Numbered from the stretch's first letter, positions 45,347-55,594 are shown. The stretch is DNA of 64,000 nt from Daejeonella sp. H1SJ63 (GCF_029360775.1 NZ_JARKMZ010000002.1:62001-126000); one strand, 5' to 3'. Made by a program: numbers and translations. The notes: a model not told the origin generated them from the sequence alone.

Positions 45347-47269
45347 TTGATTCCTAAAGATACCGTAGACAAGATCATTGAAACTTCCCGTATTGAGGAG
45401 GTGGTTGGAGATTTTGTATCCCTGAAAAGGCGCGGTACGAGCATGATCGGACTTTGTCCTTTCCATAATGAAAAAACCCCTTCATTTCATGTTTCTGTTG
45501 GCAAAGGCATTTATAAATGCTTTGGTTGCGGGAAGGGTGGCGACTCAGTTCGTTTTATCATGGATCATGAGAAAGCAACCTATCCTGAGGCCCTGCGGTA
45601 TCTTGCAAACAAGTACGGAATTGAAATTGCGGAAGTTGAAAATACGCCTGAAGAGCAGGCTATAAATGATCGCCGTGAAAGTTTATACATTGTATCGGCC
45701 TGGGCAGCTAAATTCTTTCAGGGGCAGATGCTTGAAACCGATGAGGGGAAAAGTATTGGTCTGAGTTATTTCAAAGAGCGCGGTTTCAGGGATGACATTA
45801 TCAAAAAGTTTGAACTGGGATACTCTCCGGATGTTTGGGATGCTTTGACACAGCAGGGAATAAAGGAAGGATATAATATCCAGTTTCTGGAAGAGACCGG
45901 ACTAACGATCAGGAAAGACAATGAGAAATTCTATGACCGCTTCCGGGGCAGGGTTATGTTCCCAATTCATAGTTTTACAGGCCGGGTTATTGGTTTTGGT
46001 GGTCGTACCTTAAAAACAGATAAAGCGGTTCCGAAATATGTCAACTCTCCCGAAAGTGATATCTACCATAAATCGAATGTACTCTACGGCTTGTTTTTCG
46101 CGAAGAAATCCATGCGCGACGAGGATAATTGTTATCTGGTAGAAGGTTATGCAGATGTGCTCTCAGTACATCAGGCAGGTGTTGAGAATGTGGTTGCATC
46201 ATCGGGAACTTCATTAACTATCGAACAGATCCGCCTGATCGGGCGGTTTACCAAAAATATAACCATTCTGTATGATGGAGATGAAGCCGGTATTAAAGCT
46301 TCGCTCAGAGGTCTGGATATGATTCTGGAAGAGGGATTGAATGTAAAAGTTGTTCTTTTTCCGGATGGTCACGACCCGGATTCCTATGTTCAGAAATTCG
46401 GTAGTTCGGCCTTTAAGACTCATATTGAGCAGAATAAAAAGGATTTTATACTTTATAAAACCAGCATACTTTTAAAGGATGCAGGTACTGATCCGATTAA
46501 ACGTGCGGGAATTATCCGTGAAGTAGTAGAGAGTATTGCGAAGATTCCTGATGGTATCAAGGCTTCGGTTTTTGTACGCGAATGTAGTTCACTTCTTCAG
46601 ATTGAGGAGCGGGTTCTTATTTCCGAACTGAATAAAATCAGGCTTGGCAGAGTCAAAAAGGAGTCGAACAGCTTTACTCCGCAGCCCGAACCTGAGTTTA
46701 TTCCGCAGCCCGATTCTTCAGAGCTGAATGCTGTCACAGACAGTGATGATGCTCAGGAGAAAGAGATTGTCAGATTGCTGCTGAATTATGGTCATGAACT
46801 TGTTCACTGGGATGATATCACTGATACTTATATTGCGCCTTATATTATTGGAAATCTGAGCGATGTTACTTTTGATAACCCACTTTGCGTGAGAGTAATT
46901 GACGAGTATAAGAGTTTGCTGGAAGATGGAAAACTCCCGTCTGAACAGGATTTTATCAAACATTCTGATCATGAAATTGCCGATCTGGCTATTTCCATGG
47001 TTTCTTCTCCATATATTTTGAGCGAAAACTGGTATGCTAAGCGCAAAATCTATGTGAAAAATGAAAGCGAGAATCTCAAGTCGACGATTTTGGGTGGAAT
47101 TTTTCATCTGAAGAAACGTAAGGTCGACGGTATTCTGAAAAAGATCAGAGAAGAAATTCAATCAGAACCTGATGCAGTTAATCAGGAAATTCTGATGCGC
47201 AGATATATGCAGGTAAAAGAAGTTGAGAAGGGGATCTCTATTTTTCTGGGTTCTGTAATTGTAAAATAA
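45347..47269 (+). CDS. dnaG: DNA primase DnaG
   Basis: 640 residues beginning at TTG (45347), encoding MIPKDTVDKII; this is the only start that keeps the full zinc domain. The zinc ligands are C37, H40, C58 and C61 (LCPFH...KCFGCGKGGD). The RNA-polymerase core follows with GFGGR and YLVEGYADVLSVHQAGV plus LYDGDEAGIKA, the TOPRIM acidic motifs. The C-terminal about 130 residues should bind the replicative helicase DnaB. The enzyme makes RNA primers for replication. The stop and the next start overlap as TAATG, so yraN is coupled. Confidence 0.97.
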   Translation: MIPKDTVDKIIETSRIEEVVGDFVSLKRRGTSMIGLCPFHNEKTPSFHVSVGKGIYKCFGCGKGGDSVRFIMDHEKATYPEALRYLANKYGIEIAEVENTPEEQAINDRRESLYIVSAWAAKFFQGQMLETDEGKSIGLSYFKERGFRDDIIKKFELGYSPDVWDALTQQGIKEGYNIQFLEETGLTIRKDNEKFYDRFRGRVMFPIHSFTGRVIGFGGRTLKTDKAVPKYVNSPESDIYHKSNVLYGLFFAKKSMRDEDNCYLVEGYADVLSVHQAGVENVVASSGTSLTIEQIRLIGRFTKNITILYDGDEAGIKASLRGLDMILEEGLNVKVVLFPDGHDPDSYVQKFGSSAFKTHIEQNKKDFILYKTSILLKDAGTDPIKRAGIIREVVESIAKIPDGIKASVFVRECSSLLQIEERVLISELNKIRLGRVKKESNSFTPQPEPEFIPQPDSSELNAVTDSDDAQEKEIVRLLLNYGHELVHWDDITDTYIAPYIIGNLSDVTFDNPLCVRVIDEYKSLLEDGKLPSEQDFIKHSDHEIADLAISMVSSPYILSENWYAKRKIYVKNESENLKSTILGGIFHLKKRKVDGILKKIREEIQSEPDAVNQEILMRRYMQVKEVEKGISIFLGSVIVK

Positions 47270-47628
47270 TGGCCAGGCACAATGATTTCGGAGCGAATGG
47301 TGAACAAATTGCGCGAAGATATCTGGAAGAATCTGGCTATGAAATACTGGATCAAAACTGGACTTTCGGAAAGGCAGAAATTGATTTGATTGCCTACAAA
47401 GATTCGACCATAGTTTTTGCAGAGGTTAAAACCAGAAGAAATAATACTTTTGCTGAGCCTGAGGATTTTGTCAGCGATGAAAAACAAAGACTTCTGGCTT
47501 TTGCAGCTGATGAGTACATACATTTAATGGATCATCAGCATGAAGTTAGGTTTGATATTATTACAGTCCTGATCGATAGGTGCAATGAACCCGAGATCAG
47601 ACATATAGAAGATGCCTTTTGGCCCTGA
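47269..47628 (+). CDS. YraN family (UPF0102) endonuclease-like protein
   Basis: 119 residues with the UPF0102 pattern: NGEQIARRYLEESGYEILDQNW, then the Holliday-resolvase-like catalytic set in KAEIDLIAYKDSTIVFAEVKTR, with E, D and the E-x-K that form a nuclease centre in relatives. DNA cleavage has not been well shown for the family. It overlaps dnaG by one base and is 6 bases ahead of the lipoprotein gene. Confidence 0.92.
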   Translation: MARHNDFGANGEQIARRYLEESGYEILDQNWTFGKAEIDLIAYKDSTIVFAEVKTRRNNTFAEPEDFVSDEKQRLLAFAADEYIHLMDHQHEVRFDIITVLIDRCNEPEIRHIEDAFWP

Positions 47629-47634
47629 TTTGAA

Positions 47635-48708
47635 ATGAAAAATATGCGGTTTAAATTATTGTTCTTCTCCCTGGGAATGCTGTTCTTATTCTCAAAGTGT
47701 TCTAATGAATCTAAAGAAAGTGCTGATACTTCTGCTGCCTGGCTGAAACCCGAGGCCGGAATGTCAGTTAATCTTGGAGATACAATCAGTCTGGAACTGA
47801 ATTTAAAGGATAAAGCAGATTCTGTTGTTTACTATGCCGATGGAGTTAAACTTCAAAAGTCAACAGATTTAAAGCCGGTAGGGCTTGCTACCAAAGATCT
47901 TTCTCTGGGTATGAAAGCGATCACCGCAAAGATCTATCGTGCCGGTACCGATCCGGAAGAGCTGACAACTAATATTGTTGTGAAATCCACTTTGATCCCG
48001 CAGAAGTATACTTTTACGGTACAGAATGTATTCCCGCATGATACCAGTTCTTACACTCAGGGGCTCGAATTTCATAAAGGCTTTTTGTATGAGAGTGATG
48101 GTCTGTTAGCCGAGTCGAGTATCCGAAAAACTGATTTAGCAAGCGGTAGGGTTCTTCAGGCAACAAAGATCAGGGATGATATTTTTGCTGAGGGAATTAC
48201 AATAGTGGGAGATAAGATATTCATGCTTACCTATCAGAATTTTGTGAATATGGAATTTGAACTTAATTCATTGAAAATGATTCGTGAATTTCCAAGCCAG
48301 TACCGCAGAGAGGGCTGGGGCCTTTGTAATGATGGGAAGGTAATTTATAATACCGATGGTTCAAATATGATTTATATCCTGAATAAGGATACTTACATGC
48401 AGGAAAACTCCATAGAGGTTTATGACCAGAACGGACCTGTGGATTCATTAAATGAGCTGGAGTTTGTTGATGGACAGATCTATGCAAATATCTATAACTC
48501 AAACAGAATTGTTGTAATCAATCCCGCTAATGGTCAGGTTACCGCTGAAGTTGATCTTACCCGGCTTTATCCCGATGAGTCAAGATCCATGAAAGATTTT
48601 GACGGTTTTGTGTTGAATGGAATTGCCTGGGATAGTAAAGGCAAACGTTTATTTGTTACCGGAAAGAAATGGGATAAATTGTTTCAGATTAAACTGAGTC
48701 CTCAGTAA
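47635..48708 (+). CDS. Glutaminyl-peptide cyclotransferase-type lipoprotein
   Basis: 357 residues. A lipoprotein signal ends at the lipobox cysteine C22 (LFSKC). Residues about 25-115 form an N-terminal beta-domain, and residues about 120-355 are a beta-propeller of the plant/bacterial glutaminyl cyclotransferase type: YTQGLEFHKGFLYES, SSIRKTDLASGRVL, FAEGITIVGDKIFMLTY, EGWGLCNDGKVIYNTDGS, LNELEFVDGQIYANIYNSNRI and FVLNGIAWDSKGKRLFVTGKKW. It converts N-terminal glutamine to pyroglutamate. In Bacteroidota this matters because signal peptidase I often leaves a Gln at the mature N-terminus, so an envelope-located cyclase is plausible. Third gene of the dnaG unit. Confidence 0.9.
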   Translation: MKNMRFKLLFFSLGMLFLFSKCSNESKESADTSAAWLKPEAGMSVNLGDTISLELNLKDKADSVVYYADGVKLQKSTDLKPVGLATKDLSLGMKAITAKIYRAGTDPEELTTNIVVKSTLIPQKYTFTVQNVFPHDTSSYTQGLEFHKGFLYESDGLLAESSIRKTDLASGRVLQATKIRDDIFAEGITIVGDKIFMLTYQNFVNMEFELNSLKMIREFPSQYRREGWGLCNDGKVIYNTDGSNMIYILNKDTYMQENSIEVYDQNGPVDSLNELEFVDGQIYANIYNSNRIVVINPANGQVTAEVDLTRLYPDESRSMKDFDGFVLNGIAWDSKGKRLFVTGKKWDKLFQIKLSPQ

Positions 48709-48781
48709 TAATTCTTAAAGAGTCTCAATCTGTACAAACATGATGGTCTTTCAAAAAGATACACAGCCGCGGAATCTGTTA

Positions 48782-50437
48782 TCATGATTTGTCTTGTCTC
48801 CAGATTTTATACTGATTAATCAGCCCATTGGTTGAAGAATCGTGCCCTTTCACTTCCTGCTCATTTTCCAGCTCCGGCAGTATTCGTCCGGCAAGTTGCT
48901 TACCTAATTCAACTCCCCATTGATCGAAACTGAAGATATTCCAGATCACACCCTGTACAAATATTTTATGCTCATAAAACGCGATGAGTGATCCCAATGT
49001 TTTGGGATCAATTTTTTTAACCAATATGGAATTGCTTGGTTTGTTGCCTTCGAAAACCTTGAAAGGGGCTAATTTTGATATTTCTTCAGCAGTTTTCCCC
49101 GCTGATTTCAGTTCATTTTCAACTTCCTCTTTGCTCTTTCCGTTCATCAATGCCTCTGTTTGGGCAAAGAAATTGGAGAGCAAAAGCTGATGATGATTCC
49201 CAATTGGATTATGACTCTGAGCCGGTGCAATGAAGTCGCAGGGAATTAATCGGGTTCCCTGATGAATTAATTGATAAAATGCGTGCTGTCCGTTAGTTCC
49301 CGGCTCTCCCCATATCACCGGGCCGGTCTGATAGTCAACCGCTTTTCCATTTCTGTCTGTCGATTTACCATTGCTTTCCATATCTCCCTGTTGAAAATAT
49401 GCAGCAAAACGGTGCATGTACTGATCGTAGGGGAGTATTGCATGACTTTCAGCATCAAAGAAATTGGTATACCAGATACCCAGCAGAGCCAGAATTACCG
49501 GAATGTTTTCTCCAAATGGTGTGTTTTTAAAATGCTCATCCGCTTCATGTGCCCCCTCAAGTAATGCCCTGAAGTTTTTAAAACCAATTCCGCATGCAAT
49601 GCTCAGCCCGATGCCACTCCATAAGGAATAACGTCCTCCAACCCAATCCCAGAATTCAAACATATTTGCGGTGTCAATCCCGAATTTGGATACACCCTGC
49701 CCATTGGTTGAGATGGCCACAAAATGTTTTGCAACATCTGCTTCATGAGCATCACTTTTAAGAAACCAGCTTCTTGCCGAAAATGCATTTGCCATGGTTT
49801 CCTGCGTGGTAAAAGTTTTAGAGGCAATCATGAATAGTGTAGTCTCCGGATCAAGCTTTTTCAGGGTTTCTGCAATATGAGTGCCGTCAACATTCGAAAC
49901 AAAATGCAGTTTTAAATGATTGCTGTATGCTTTTAAAGCCTCAGTTACCATTACCGGACCCAAATCTGAACCACCAATTCCGATATTCACTATATCAGTG
50001 ATCGCTTTTCCGGTATATCCCTTCCAGTTTCCTGAAATAAGCTGATCAGAGAATTTTCCCATTTTATCCAATACCCTGTGGATGTCAGGCAAAATATCCC
50101 TTCCCTCAAGAATGAATCCGCTTTTTGCAGGATTGCGTAAAGCGGTATGGAGTACAGCTCTGTCTTCAGTTTGGTTAATCTTCTCTCCGCTGAACATAGC
50201 ATCAATAGCGTCCCTTAGCCCGCATTCCTCTGCAAGCTGAATCAATAAGCCTTTGGTTTCTGCATTAATTCTGTTTTTTGAATAATCGAGCAGAATATCC
50301 CCAAAGCGAATGGAAAATCGTTCAAATCTTTCGGAATCGCTAAAAAACTCACGGATATGCTCATTTTTAATTTCTTCAAAATGAAGATTCAGTGATTTAA
50401 ATGCATTTGTAGACTTGAAGTGGCTTGCTGACAGCAT
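48782..50437 (-). CDS. pgi: Glucose-6-phosphate isomerase
   Basis: 551 residues, the long bacterial/eukaryotic form. Seen: the [19 protein letters not shown] substrate site, [42 protein letters not shown], and the [17 protein letters not shown] signature with the catalytic Glu and His, then [13 protein letters not shown] at the C-terminus. It interconverts glucose-6-phosphate and fructose-6-phosphate. It is monocistronic; the 525 bases upstream of its start contain gene remnants only. Confidence 0.97.
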   Translation of the reverse strand: MLSASHFKSTNAFKSLNLHFEEIKNEHIREFFSDSERFERFSIRFGDILLDYSKNRINAETKGLLIQLAEECGLRDAIDAMFSGEKINQTEDRAVLHTALRNPAKSGFILEGRDILPDIHRVLDKMGKFSDQLISGNWKGYTGKAITDIVNIGIGGSDLGPVMVTEALKAYSNHLKLHFVSNVDGTHIAETLKKLDPETTLFMIASKTFTTQETMANAFSARSWFLKSDAHEADVAKHFVAISTNGQGVSKFGIDTANMFEFWDWVGGRYSLWSGIGLSIACGIGFKNFRALLEGAHEADEHFKNTPFGENIPVILALLGIWYTNFFDAESHAILPYDQYMHRFAAYFQQGDMESNGKSTDRNGKAVDYQTGPVIWGEPGTNGQHAFYQLIHQGTRLIPCDFIAPAQSHNPIGNHHQLLLSNFFAQTEALMNGKSKEEVENELKSAGKTAEEISKLAPFKVFEGNKPSNSILVKKIDPKTLGSLIAFYEHKIFVQGVIWNIFSFDQWGVELGKQLAGRILPELENEQEVKGHDSSTNGLINQYKIWRQDKS

Positions 50438-50508
50438 ATGTGCTTATTTATTAAGGATAATATCTCTGATATTGTAAAAATAGATTTAATTTGAATGTAT
50501 TTCTATAC

Positions 50509-50894
50509 TAACCAGACTAAAATTATGAAGAATTTGCTGGGCGTAAAAGAAAGCGGGTACTTTCAAATCCTGATCAAATGAAGCTGATCCCGGGCAATGT
50601 TATGAGTTCTTACCGGGACAAGCTTATTTTCCGAAATCATGTTGATGCTAATTCATTGAGCGGGAGTCTGAAAACAGTTTCGTTGATGATTAAACTCCGT
50701 AGGGCTCATGACCACAAAAGCAAAAACTAAAAACCGGGACATTGCCCTGTGTGCTTAATGATTATTTTAATCATGTTGGGTTCATTAATAATTTTCAGGC
50801 TAATGTTGATGGATTGACAATTGAAGATATCAGAAGCATTGCCGCGAAATACGGTAAAGTAACTGAGAAAGAAATAAAAGCCGACGGTTTTTAG
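50509..50894 (+). pseudogene. Decayed coding remnant between pgi and prfB
   Basis: Two open stretches in different frames, 50509-50730 and about 50735-50894, sit on the plus strand in an otherwise geneless 525-base gap. The second ends with the peptide ANVDGLTIEDIRSIAAKYG..., which has the flavour of a peptidase M16-like C-terminus but is too short to assign. The lack of an intact frame and the frame shift between the parts suggest a dead gene. Confidence 0.4.
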
Positions 50895-50962
50895 ACTTTA
50901 AGGCTGACAGGGTTTTACAACTCTGTCAACCTTATAATCTATATTTTTCCTATTTTTGTATT

Positions 50963-52040
50963 ATGACCAAAGAAAATCTTACAGATTTAAGAGATAGAAT
51001 AACGTCTCTGAGGAGGCATCTTTGACATCGACAGGAAGTTAGATGACCTCAAAAATGAACAGGATATTGCCCTGAGGCCTGATTTCTGGGATGACCCGAA
51101 GGAAGCCGAAAAAGCATTACAATCAATCAATAATAAGAAAAAATGGACAGATGAGTTTCAGGCTGCTGAAGCTTCTGTTGAAGATGCGGCAGTAATGCTT
51201 GATTTCTTTCAGTCGGGCGATGCTACTGAAGCTGAATTGAAAGAACAATACGGAATTGCTGTTAAGAAGGTTGAGGAACTCGAGTTTAAGAATATGCTCA
51301 GCTCTGAAGAAGATCAGCTTAATGCAGTTATGCAGATCACTGCCGGAGCAGGGGGTACTGAAAGTTGCGACTGGGCTTCAATGCTGCTCAGGATGTATGT
51401 GATGTGGGGCGAGAAGCATGGTTTCAAGGTTACTGAACAGGATATACAGGAAGGTGATGTGGCCGGTATTAAGACAGTTACCATTCAGTTTGAGGGTAAT
51501 TTTGCGTACGGCTATCTGAAAGGCGAAAACGGGGTTCACCGTTTGGTAAGAATTTCACCTTTTGATTCAAATGCCAAGCGTCATACTTCATTCGCATCGG
51601 TATACGTATATCCATTGGTAGATGATACCATTGAGATTTATGTTAACCCTGCGGATATTGAATTTGAAACCTTCCGTTCAGGTGGTGCAGGAGGGCAGAA
51701 TGTAAACAAGGTTGAAACAGCAGTACGTTTATATCACAAGCCATCCGGAATTATCATTAAGAATCAGGAATCGCGCTCTCAGCTGCAGAATAAGGATAAT
51801 GCAATCCGTTTACTGAAGTCTCAGCTTTACGAAATAGAGATGCGTAAACGTCAGGAATTAACTGCCTCTATTGAAGGCAATAAGAAGAAAATAGAATGGG
51901 GATCGCAGATACGAAATTACGTTCTGCACCCTTATAAGCTGGTTAAGGATCTTCGTACTAATCACGAAACTTCAAATGCTCAGGCAGTCCTTGATGGTGA
52001 TCTGGATGATTTTCTGAAAGCTTATTTGATGGAATTTTAA
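50963..52040 (+). CDS. prfB: Peptide chain release factor 2 (with programmed +1 frameshift)
   Basis: Translated from the ATG at 50963; the first 20 codons end at CTT (51020-51022), the next codon is the in-frame TGA (51023-51025), and after skipping the T at 51023 the frame continues from GAC at 51024 to 52040, giving 358 residues. An internal Shine-Dalgarno-like AGGAGG lies at 51011-51016, spaced from CTTTGAC exactly as in E. coli prfB. The downstream chain contains the SPF tripeptide (198-200) that reads UGA/UAA and GGQ (243-245) that triggers release. RF2 therefore controls its own level through the frameshift. The 281-residue open frame starting at 51195 is only its C-terminal part. Confidence 0.96.
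51011..51026 (+). promoter_or_regulatory. prfB recoding site: SD-like AGGAGG plus CTT-TGA-C
   Basis: AGGAGG (51011-51016), then CAT, the P-site codon CTT (51020-51022) and the UGA stop followed by C (51023-51026). Low RF2 makes the ribosome slip +1 from CTT to TTT. The spacing matches the E. coli element. Confidence 0.93.
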
Positions 52041-52068
52041 TCAGAACAGGGAACAAAGAATATATACT

Positions 52069-52097
52069 CCTCCGGATTTTGTACTCCGGAGGTTTTT
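52069..52097 (+). terminator. Intrinsic terminator after prfB
   Basis: An 8-bp perfect GC-rich stem (52069-52076 with 52085-52092) around an 8-base loop, followed by five T residues (52093-52097), 29 bases after the prfB stop. Confidence 0.87.
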
Positions 52098-52154
52098 AAT
52101 TTTAGAGCCTTTTTAATTTACCTGTAAACACTTTCAATTCTGATTTTTTGCATC

Positions 52155-53030
52155 TTATTTTGGTTCGGGGAAAATAGCCAGCAGCTCTTCAAGTTCTGCC
52201 ACTTTGTCAAGGGCAGAGAGTTTATCATACGAGCTGATCAGATTTCTTATGACCCGCTGCACAATTTCAACGTTAGAACATGGTTCATAGAAATGATTGG
52301 CAGGCTTAAGGTTAAGCTGCTTCAGGAATGAATCAACATCTTTCCTGCCGAACAAAAATCCCTTATTAAAGGCATTGATATAAAATAAAATACCACTTCC
52401 AAAATCTGAATATCCATCTTCTGAACTTTCTTCAACATACGCCAGAATAAAATGCTGAGGTAAGTTTACTCCATAAATAGGTATGTCAAGTTTTTGTGCA
52501 ATGATTGAGTAAATTACTGCCAGCAGGATCTGATTGCCCTTTCTGCTTTCCAGTACCTGACTCAGATAGGAGTTCTGCGGATCCTGGTGATTTGTTGTAT
52601 TGCCGCTAAAACCATGAGTTTCGTATAAAATATGATTAATGAGTTTTACCTTTTCAACCGGGCTCATTTCATAGAGCATCTGCATCCAGATATCTCTTTT
52701 AATATCTTCCAATTGGTTGATAATCTTTTGTTCATCCAGGTCCGGATACTGATATTTGTTGATGATCAGCATGCCCTGAAGCAGATCAAATGCCCCGCTG
52801 ATATACCATAGTTCCAGATCACGCTTTACATTACTGAACTGTATTTTATGAACAAGGTTTTCTATACGCTCCTGTAAGATCACATCCAGTGATTGCGACC
52901 ACGCATCTTCCAGATAGCTGATCACATCATTACCGTATGACAAAAGCTTCTCCTCCACATGTTTTGAAATTTCTGCGTCAGGGTCATCCAGTAATTTTAT
53001 CAGGGATTCTACTTCTTTTTCGTTCATCAT
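52155..53030 (-). CDS. SirB1/transglutaminase-like family protein
   Basis: 291 residues with an all-helical N-terminal part (about 1-90, HEAT-like) and a transglutaminase-like core: NHILYETHGFSGNT, then the SirB1 pattern ESRKGNQILLAVIYSIIAQKLDIPIYGVNLPQHFILAYVE around 160-205, in which the conserved Arg-x-Gly and Pro-x-His-Phe are kept. The family has no proven activity; some members are tied to an undefined protease-like or scaffold role. The gene diverges from the methyltransferase gene and converges on prfB. Confidence 0.82.
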   Translation of the reverse strand: MMNEKEVESLIKLLDDPDAEISKHVEEKLLSYGNDVISYLEDAWSQSLDVILQERIENLVHKIQFSNVKRDLELWYISGAFDLLQGMLIINKYQYPDLDEQKIINQLEDIKRDIWMQMLYEMSPVEKVKLINHILYETHGFSGNTTNHQDPQNSYLSQVLESRKGNQILLAVIYSIIAQKLDIPIYGVNLPQHFILAYVEESSEDGYSDFGSGILFYINAFNKGFLFGRKDVDSFLKQLNLKPANHFYEPCSNVEIVQRVIRNLISSYDKLSALDKVAELEELLAIFPEPK

Positions 53031-53147
53031 CTTGTCAAATTTAATGAAAAGCTCATATTTAAAAGTACAAAGCTATTAGCAGGAAATTCTATTTTTGCTT
53101 CGACCTTTCAGCTTTCTAATGAGCCTTTCTAAGATTATCTTTACGGC

Positions 53148-53930
53148 ATGATAAACCCGCAACTGGCGATAGATTACCTTAAACATCGCTTTAAAGCGAA
53201 GACCCGCCATGGGATCCATTCTCCCTTTGTCTATCGTTTGCTTGATAAAGTTATTTACGATTTTCGTGCCAAAAGCGTTTACCATGACATTGAAAAATTA
53301 AGGGCAGAACTTTTGTGTGATGAACGGACAATCCGTATTACAGATCCGGGAGCCGGATCACTTGTAAATAATATATCGAAGCAGGTTAAATCGCTTGCCA
53401 GAAATGCATTGAGATCCGCATCCCTGGCTCAGCTCATTTATCGTCTTGCCGAAGATCAGAAACCGGAGAATATTATTGAACTGGGAACCTGCCCCGGAAT
53501 CACAACTGCCTATCTTGCAAAAGCAGTCCCGGGTGCAAAGGTAATCAGTATAGCAGGCTGCCCGGAAACAGCTGCTATAGCAGCCGAAAACCTGAAGAAG
53601 CTGAATATCCAAAACGTTGAACTGCTGGTTGGTAATTTCGATGAATTACTTCCTGAGCTCATTCGGGATATTCCCAGGCTCGATTTTGTATTTATTGGGG
53701 GTAATCACAGAAAGGAAGCCATGCTGAATTACTTTAAGTGGTGTTTGCCTAAACTTGGTGAAAATTCAGTGATGATATTTGATGATATTTATAGGAGCAA
53801 GGGTATTAAAGAAGCCTGGAACGAGATAAAGGCACACCCTGAAGTAACTGTTACCCTTGACCTTTTCTGGATCGGGTTGGTTTATGTCAGAAAAGCCCAG
53901 ACAAAAGAAGATTTTAAAATCAGATTTTAA
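53148..53930 (+). CDS. Class I SAM-dependent methyltransferase
   Basis: 260 residues. The opening LKHRFKAKTRHGIHSPFVYRLLDKVI is typical for a Bacteroidota group of O-methyltransferase-like proteins. The SAM-binding motif IIELGTCPGITTAYLA lies at about 107-122, followed by VISIAGCPETAAIA and an acidic strand (DFVFIGGNHR), with IFDDIYRSKG about residue 210 as the metal-type motif of O-methyltransferases. The expected DG after the IIELGT motif is changed to CPG, still compatible with binding. Substrate unknown. A bidirectional hairpin follows. Confidence 0.82.
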   Translation: MINPQLAIDYLKHRFKAKTRHGIHSPFVYRLLDKVIYDFRAKSVYHDIEKLRAELLCDERTIRITDPGAGSLVNNISKQVKSLARNALRSASLAQLIYRLAEDQKPENIIELGTCPGITTAYLAKAVPGAKVISIAGCPETAAIAAENLKKLNIQNVELLVGNFDELLPELIRDIPRLDFVFIGGNHRKEAMLNYFKWCLPKLGENSVMIFDDIYRSKGIKEAWNEIKAHPEVTVTLDLFWIGLVYVRKAQTKEDFKIRF

Positions 53931-53939
53931 TAATAGAAG

Positions 53940-53976
53940 AAATGGAGAGTTGATAACTTCTTTCAACTCTCCATTT
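53940..53976. terminator. Bidirectional hairpin between the methyltransferase and D-aminoacylase genes
   Basis: Perfect 14-bp stem (53940-53953 with 53963-53976) with a 9-base loop; a short T-run is present at the plus-strand 3' edge. The two genes converge here. Confidence 0.8.
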
Positions 53977-53981
53977 TATGA

Positions 53982-55565
53982 TCAATTGCCTTCGAATGCC
54001 GGTCCGTAAAGAGCCTTTCCGCTTCTTGTTCCCAGATGTTTTTCATTTTCCACCACGAGTTCTCCATTGACCAGAACATATTTGAATCCTTTTGAATAAG
54101 CGTGTGGTTTCTGAAAAGTTGCCATATCATTTACTTCAGCTTCACTGAAAATAACAATATCTGCAGCATAATTCGGAAGTAAAAGCCCACGGTCATTCAA
54201 TCCGAATTTCTGAGCTGCCAGAGAGGTCATTCTTCGTATTGCATCTTCCATTGAAATCACCTTTTCATCGCGCACATATTTTCCCAGTACGCGGGCGTTA
54301 GTACCATAGCCCCTTGGGTGAGGCATTCCTCTGCCGGGTACCGGCACGCCGGCATCTGCTCCAAACATACTGAACGGATATTTCATGATGTTCTTTACAT
54401 CTGCTTCGTTCATGCTGTTATAAACCATCTGGGCCCCGCCTTTTTCAACCATGTCCATGATCGTTTCAGCTTCGTATTTCGTTTTAGCTTTTCTGCCCAT
54501 CAACTTATTGATTTCAGAAATGTTCTTTCCATTCAGTGTAGTATCTGATGGGTAGTTCGCAACTACCGCATAACTGTAATTCGGAAATTTATATCCTGCC
54601 AGCTGAGCAAGCATTTCTTTTTTAATCCTTGCTCGGGTAGCCGGATCATTCAGCCTGACTTTCATAGAATCATTTCCCCCGGCAAATGTCCAGTCGGGTA
54701 ACCGAATGCCAAGATTGGTACTGCTCGCAGTGTATGGGTACTGGTCAATTGTTACATCCCAGCCCTGTTCGCGGGCTTCTTTAACCAATCCAAGCGTAAT
54801 ATCTGATTTGCCCCAATTCGCTTTTCCACCGATCTTAAAATGTGAAATCTGAACAGGTATATGAGCCTCTTTACCGATATTAATTGCCTCATTAACTGCA
54901 TTAACAGCCTTGCTTTCTTCATTCCGGATATGGGAGGCATAAACTCCGTTATTTTTGGCTGCAGCTTTGGCAAGCCCTATAACTTCCTCTGTTTTGGCAA
55001 AGGTTCCGGGAATATAAATAAGTCCGGTTGACAGACCCACAGCACCATCTTTCATTGCCTGCTCTACAAGTCCTTCCATTTTCTGTTGCTCCTGACTGGT
55101 AGGAGTACGATTATCCCTGTTCATTACCTGCGCACGCACAGTATTATGCCCGATCAGACTCGCCACATTTATTGAGGGACGAACTTTATTGATTTCCTGA
55201 AGGAAGGACCCGATATTCTCGGCTGATCCTCCGCAATTGCCTGTAATTACGGTGGTTACACCATCAAAAATGTAGTTATTGGCAGTTGGTGTAGTTATGA
55301 TCCCTCCCTCGATATGCCCGTGCACATCAATAAATCCGGGAGCAACTATAAATCCTTTTGCATCAATAACTTTCGTTGCTTTCATGTCACCGATGCGACC
55401 GGTTTTAATGATCTTACCGTCTTTAACGGCCAGATCTCCATAGTACCATGAATTTCCGGTACCGTCAATGATCTTTCCGTTCCTGATAAGCAGATCAGCA
55501 TTGTTTTGCGCTTTTACTACAATTGAGCAAAGCAATATTGAAGCAAAGGATAAAATAGTTTTCAT
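53982..55565 (-). CDS. N-acyl-D-amino-acid deacylase (D-aminoacylase) family, exported
   Basis: 527 residues with a signal peptide (about 1-20, ending VVKAQ). It is an amidohydrolase-superfamily member with the D-x-H-x-H metal motif as D80-V-H82-G-H84 and the bridging-type cysteine in GNCGGS (about 110). Further signatures are GAVGLSTGLIYIPG, SHIRNEE, QISHFKIGG, DQYPYTASST and FGADAGVP. Relatives remove acyl groups from N-acyl-D-amino acids. Periplasmic location suggests it scavenges D-amino-acid material such as peptidoglycan pieces. It is followed upstream by two penicillin-binding-protein-like hydrolases on the same strand. Confidence 0.9.
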   Translation of the reverse strand: MKTILSFASILLCSIVVKAQNNADLLIRNGKIIDGTGNSWYYGDLAVKDGKIIKTGRIGDMKATKVIDAKGFIVAPGFIDVHGHIEGGIITTPTANNYIFDGVTTVITGNCGGSAENIGSFLQEINKVRPSINVASLIGHNTVRAQVMNRDNRTPTSQEQQKMEGLVEQAMKDGAVGLSTGLIYIPGTFAKTEEVIGLAKAAAKNNGVYASHIRNEESKAVNAVNEAINIGKEAHIPVQISHFKIGGKANWGKSDITLGLVKEAREQGWDVTIDQYPYTASSTNLGIRLPDWTFAGGNDSMKVRLNDPATRARIKKEMLAQLAGYKFPNYSYAVVANYPSDTTLNGKNISEINKLMGRKAKTKYEAETIMDMVEKGGAQMVYNSMNEADVKNIMKYPFSMFGADAGVPVPGRGMPHPRGYGTNARVLGKYVRDEKVISMEDAIRRMTSLAAQKFGLNDRGLLLPNYAADIVIFSEAEVNDMATFQKPHAYSKGFKYVLVNGELVVENEKHLGTRSGKALYGPAFEGN

Positions 55566-55594
55566 ATAATTTATATTGGGTGCAATTTGCCCGT

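Noticed and set aside
51195-52040. prfB as a 281-residue protein starting at 51195
   Set aside because: The frame continues upstream to 51024 and joins the short 50963 frame through the CTT-TGA-C recoding site, giving a full-length RF2.
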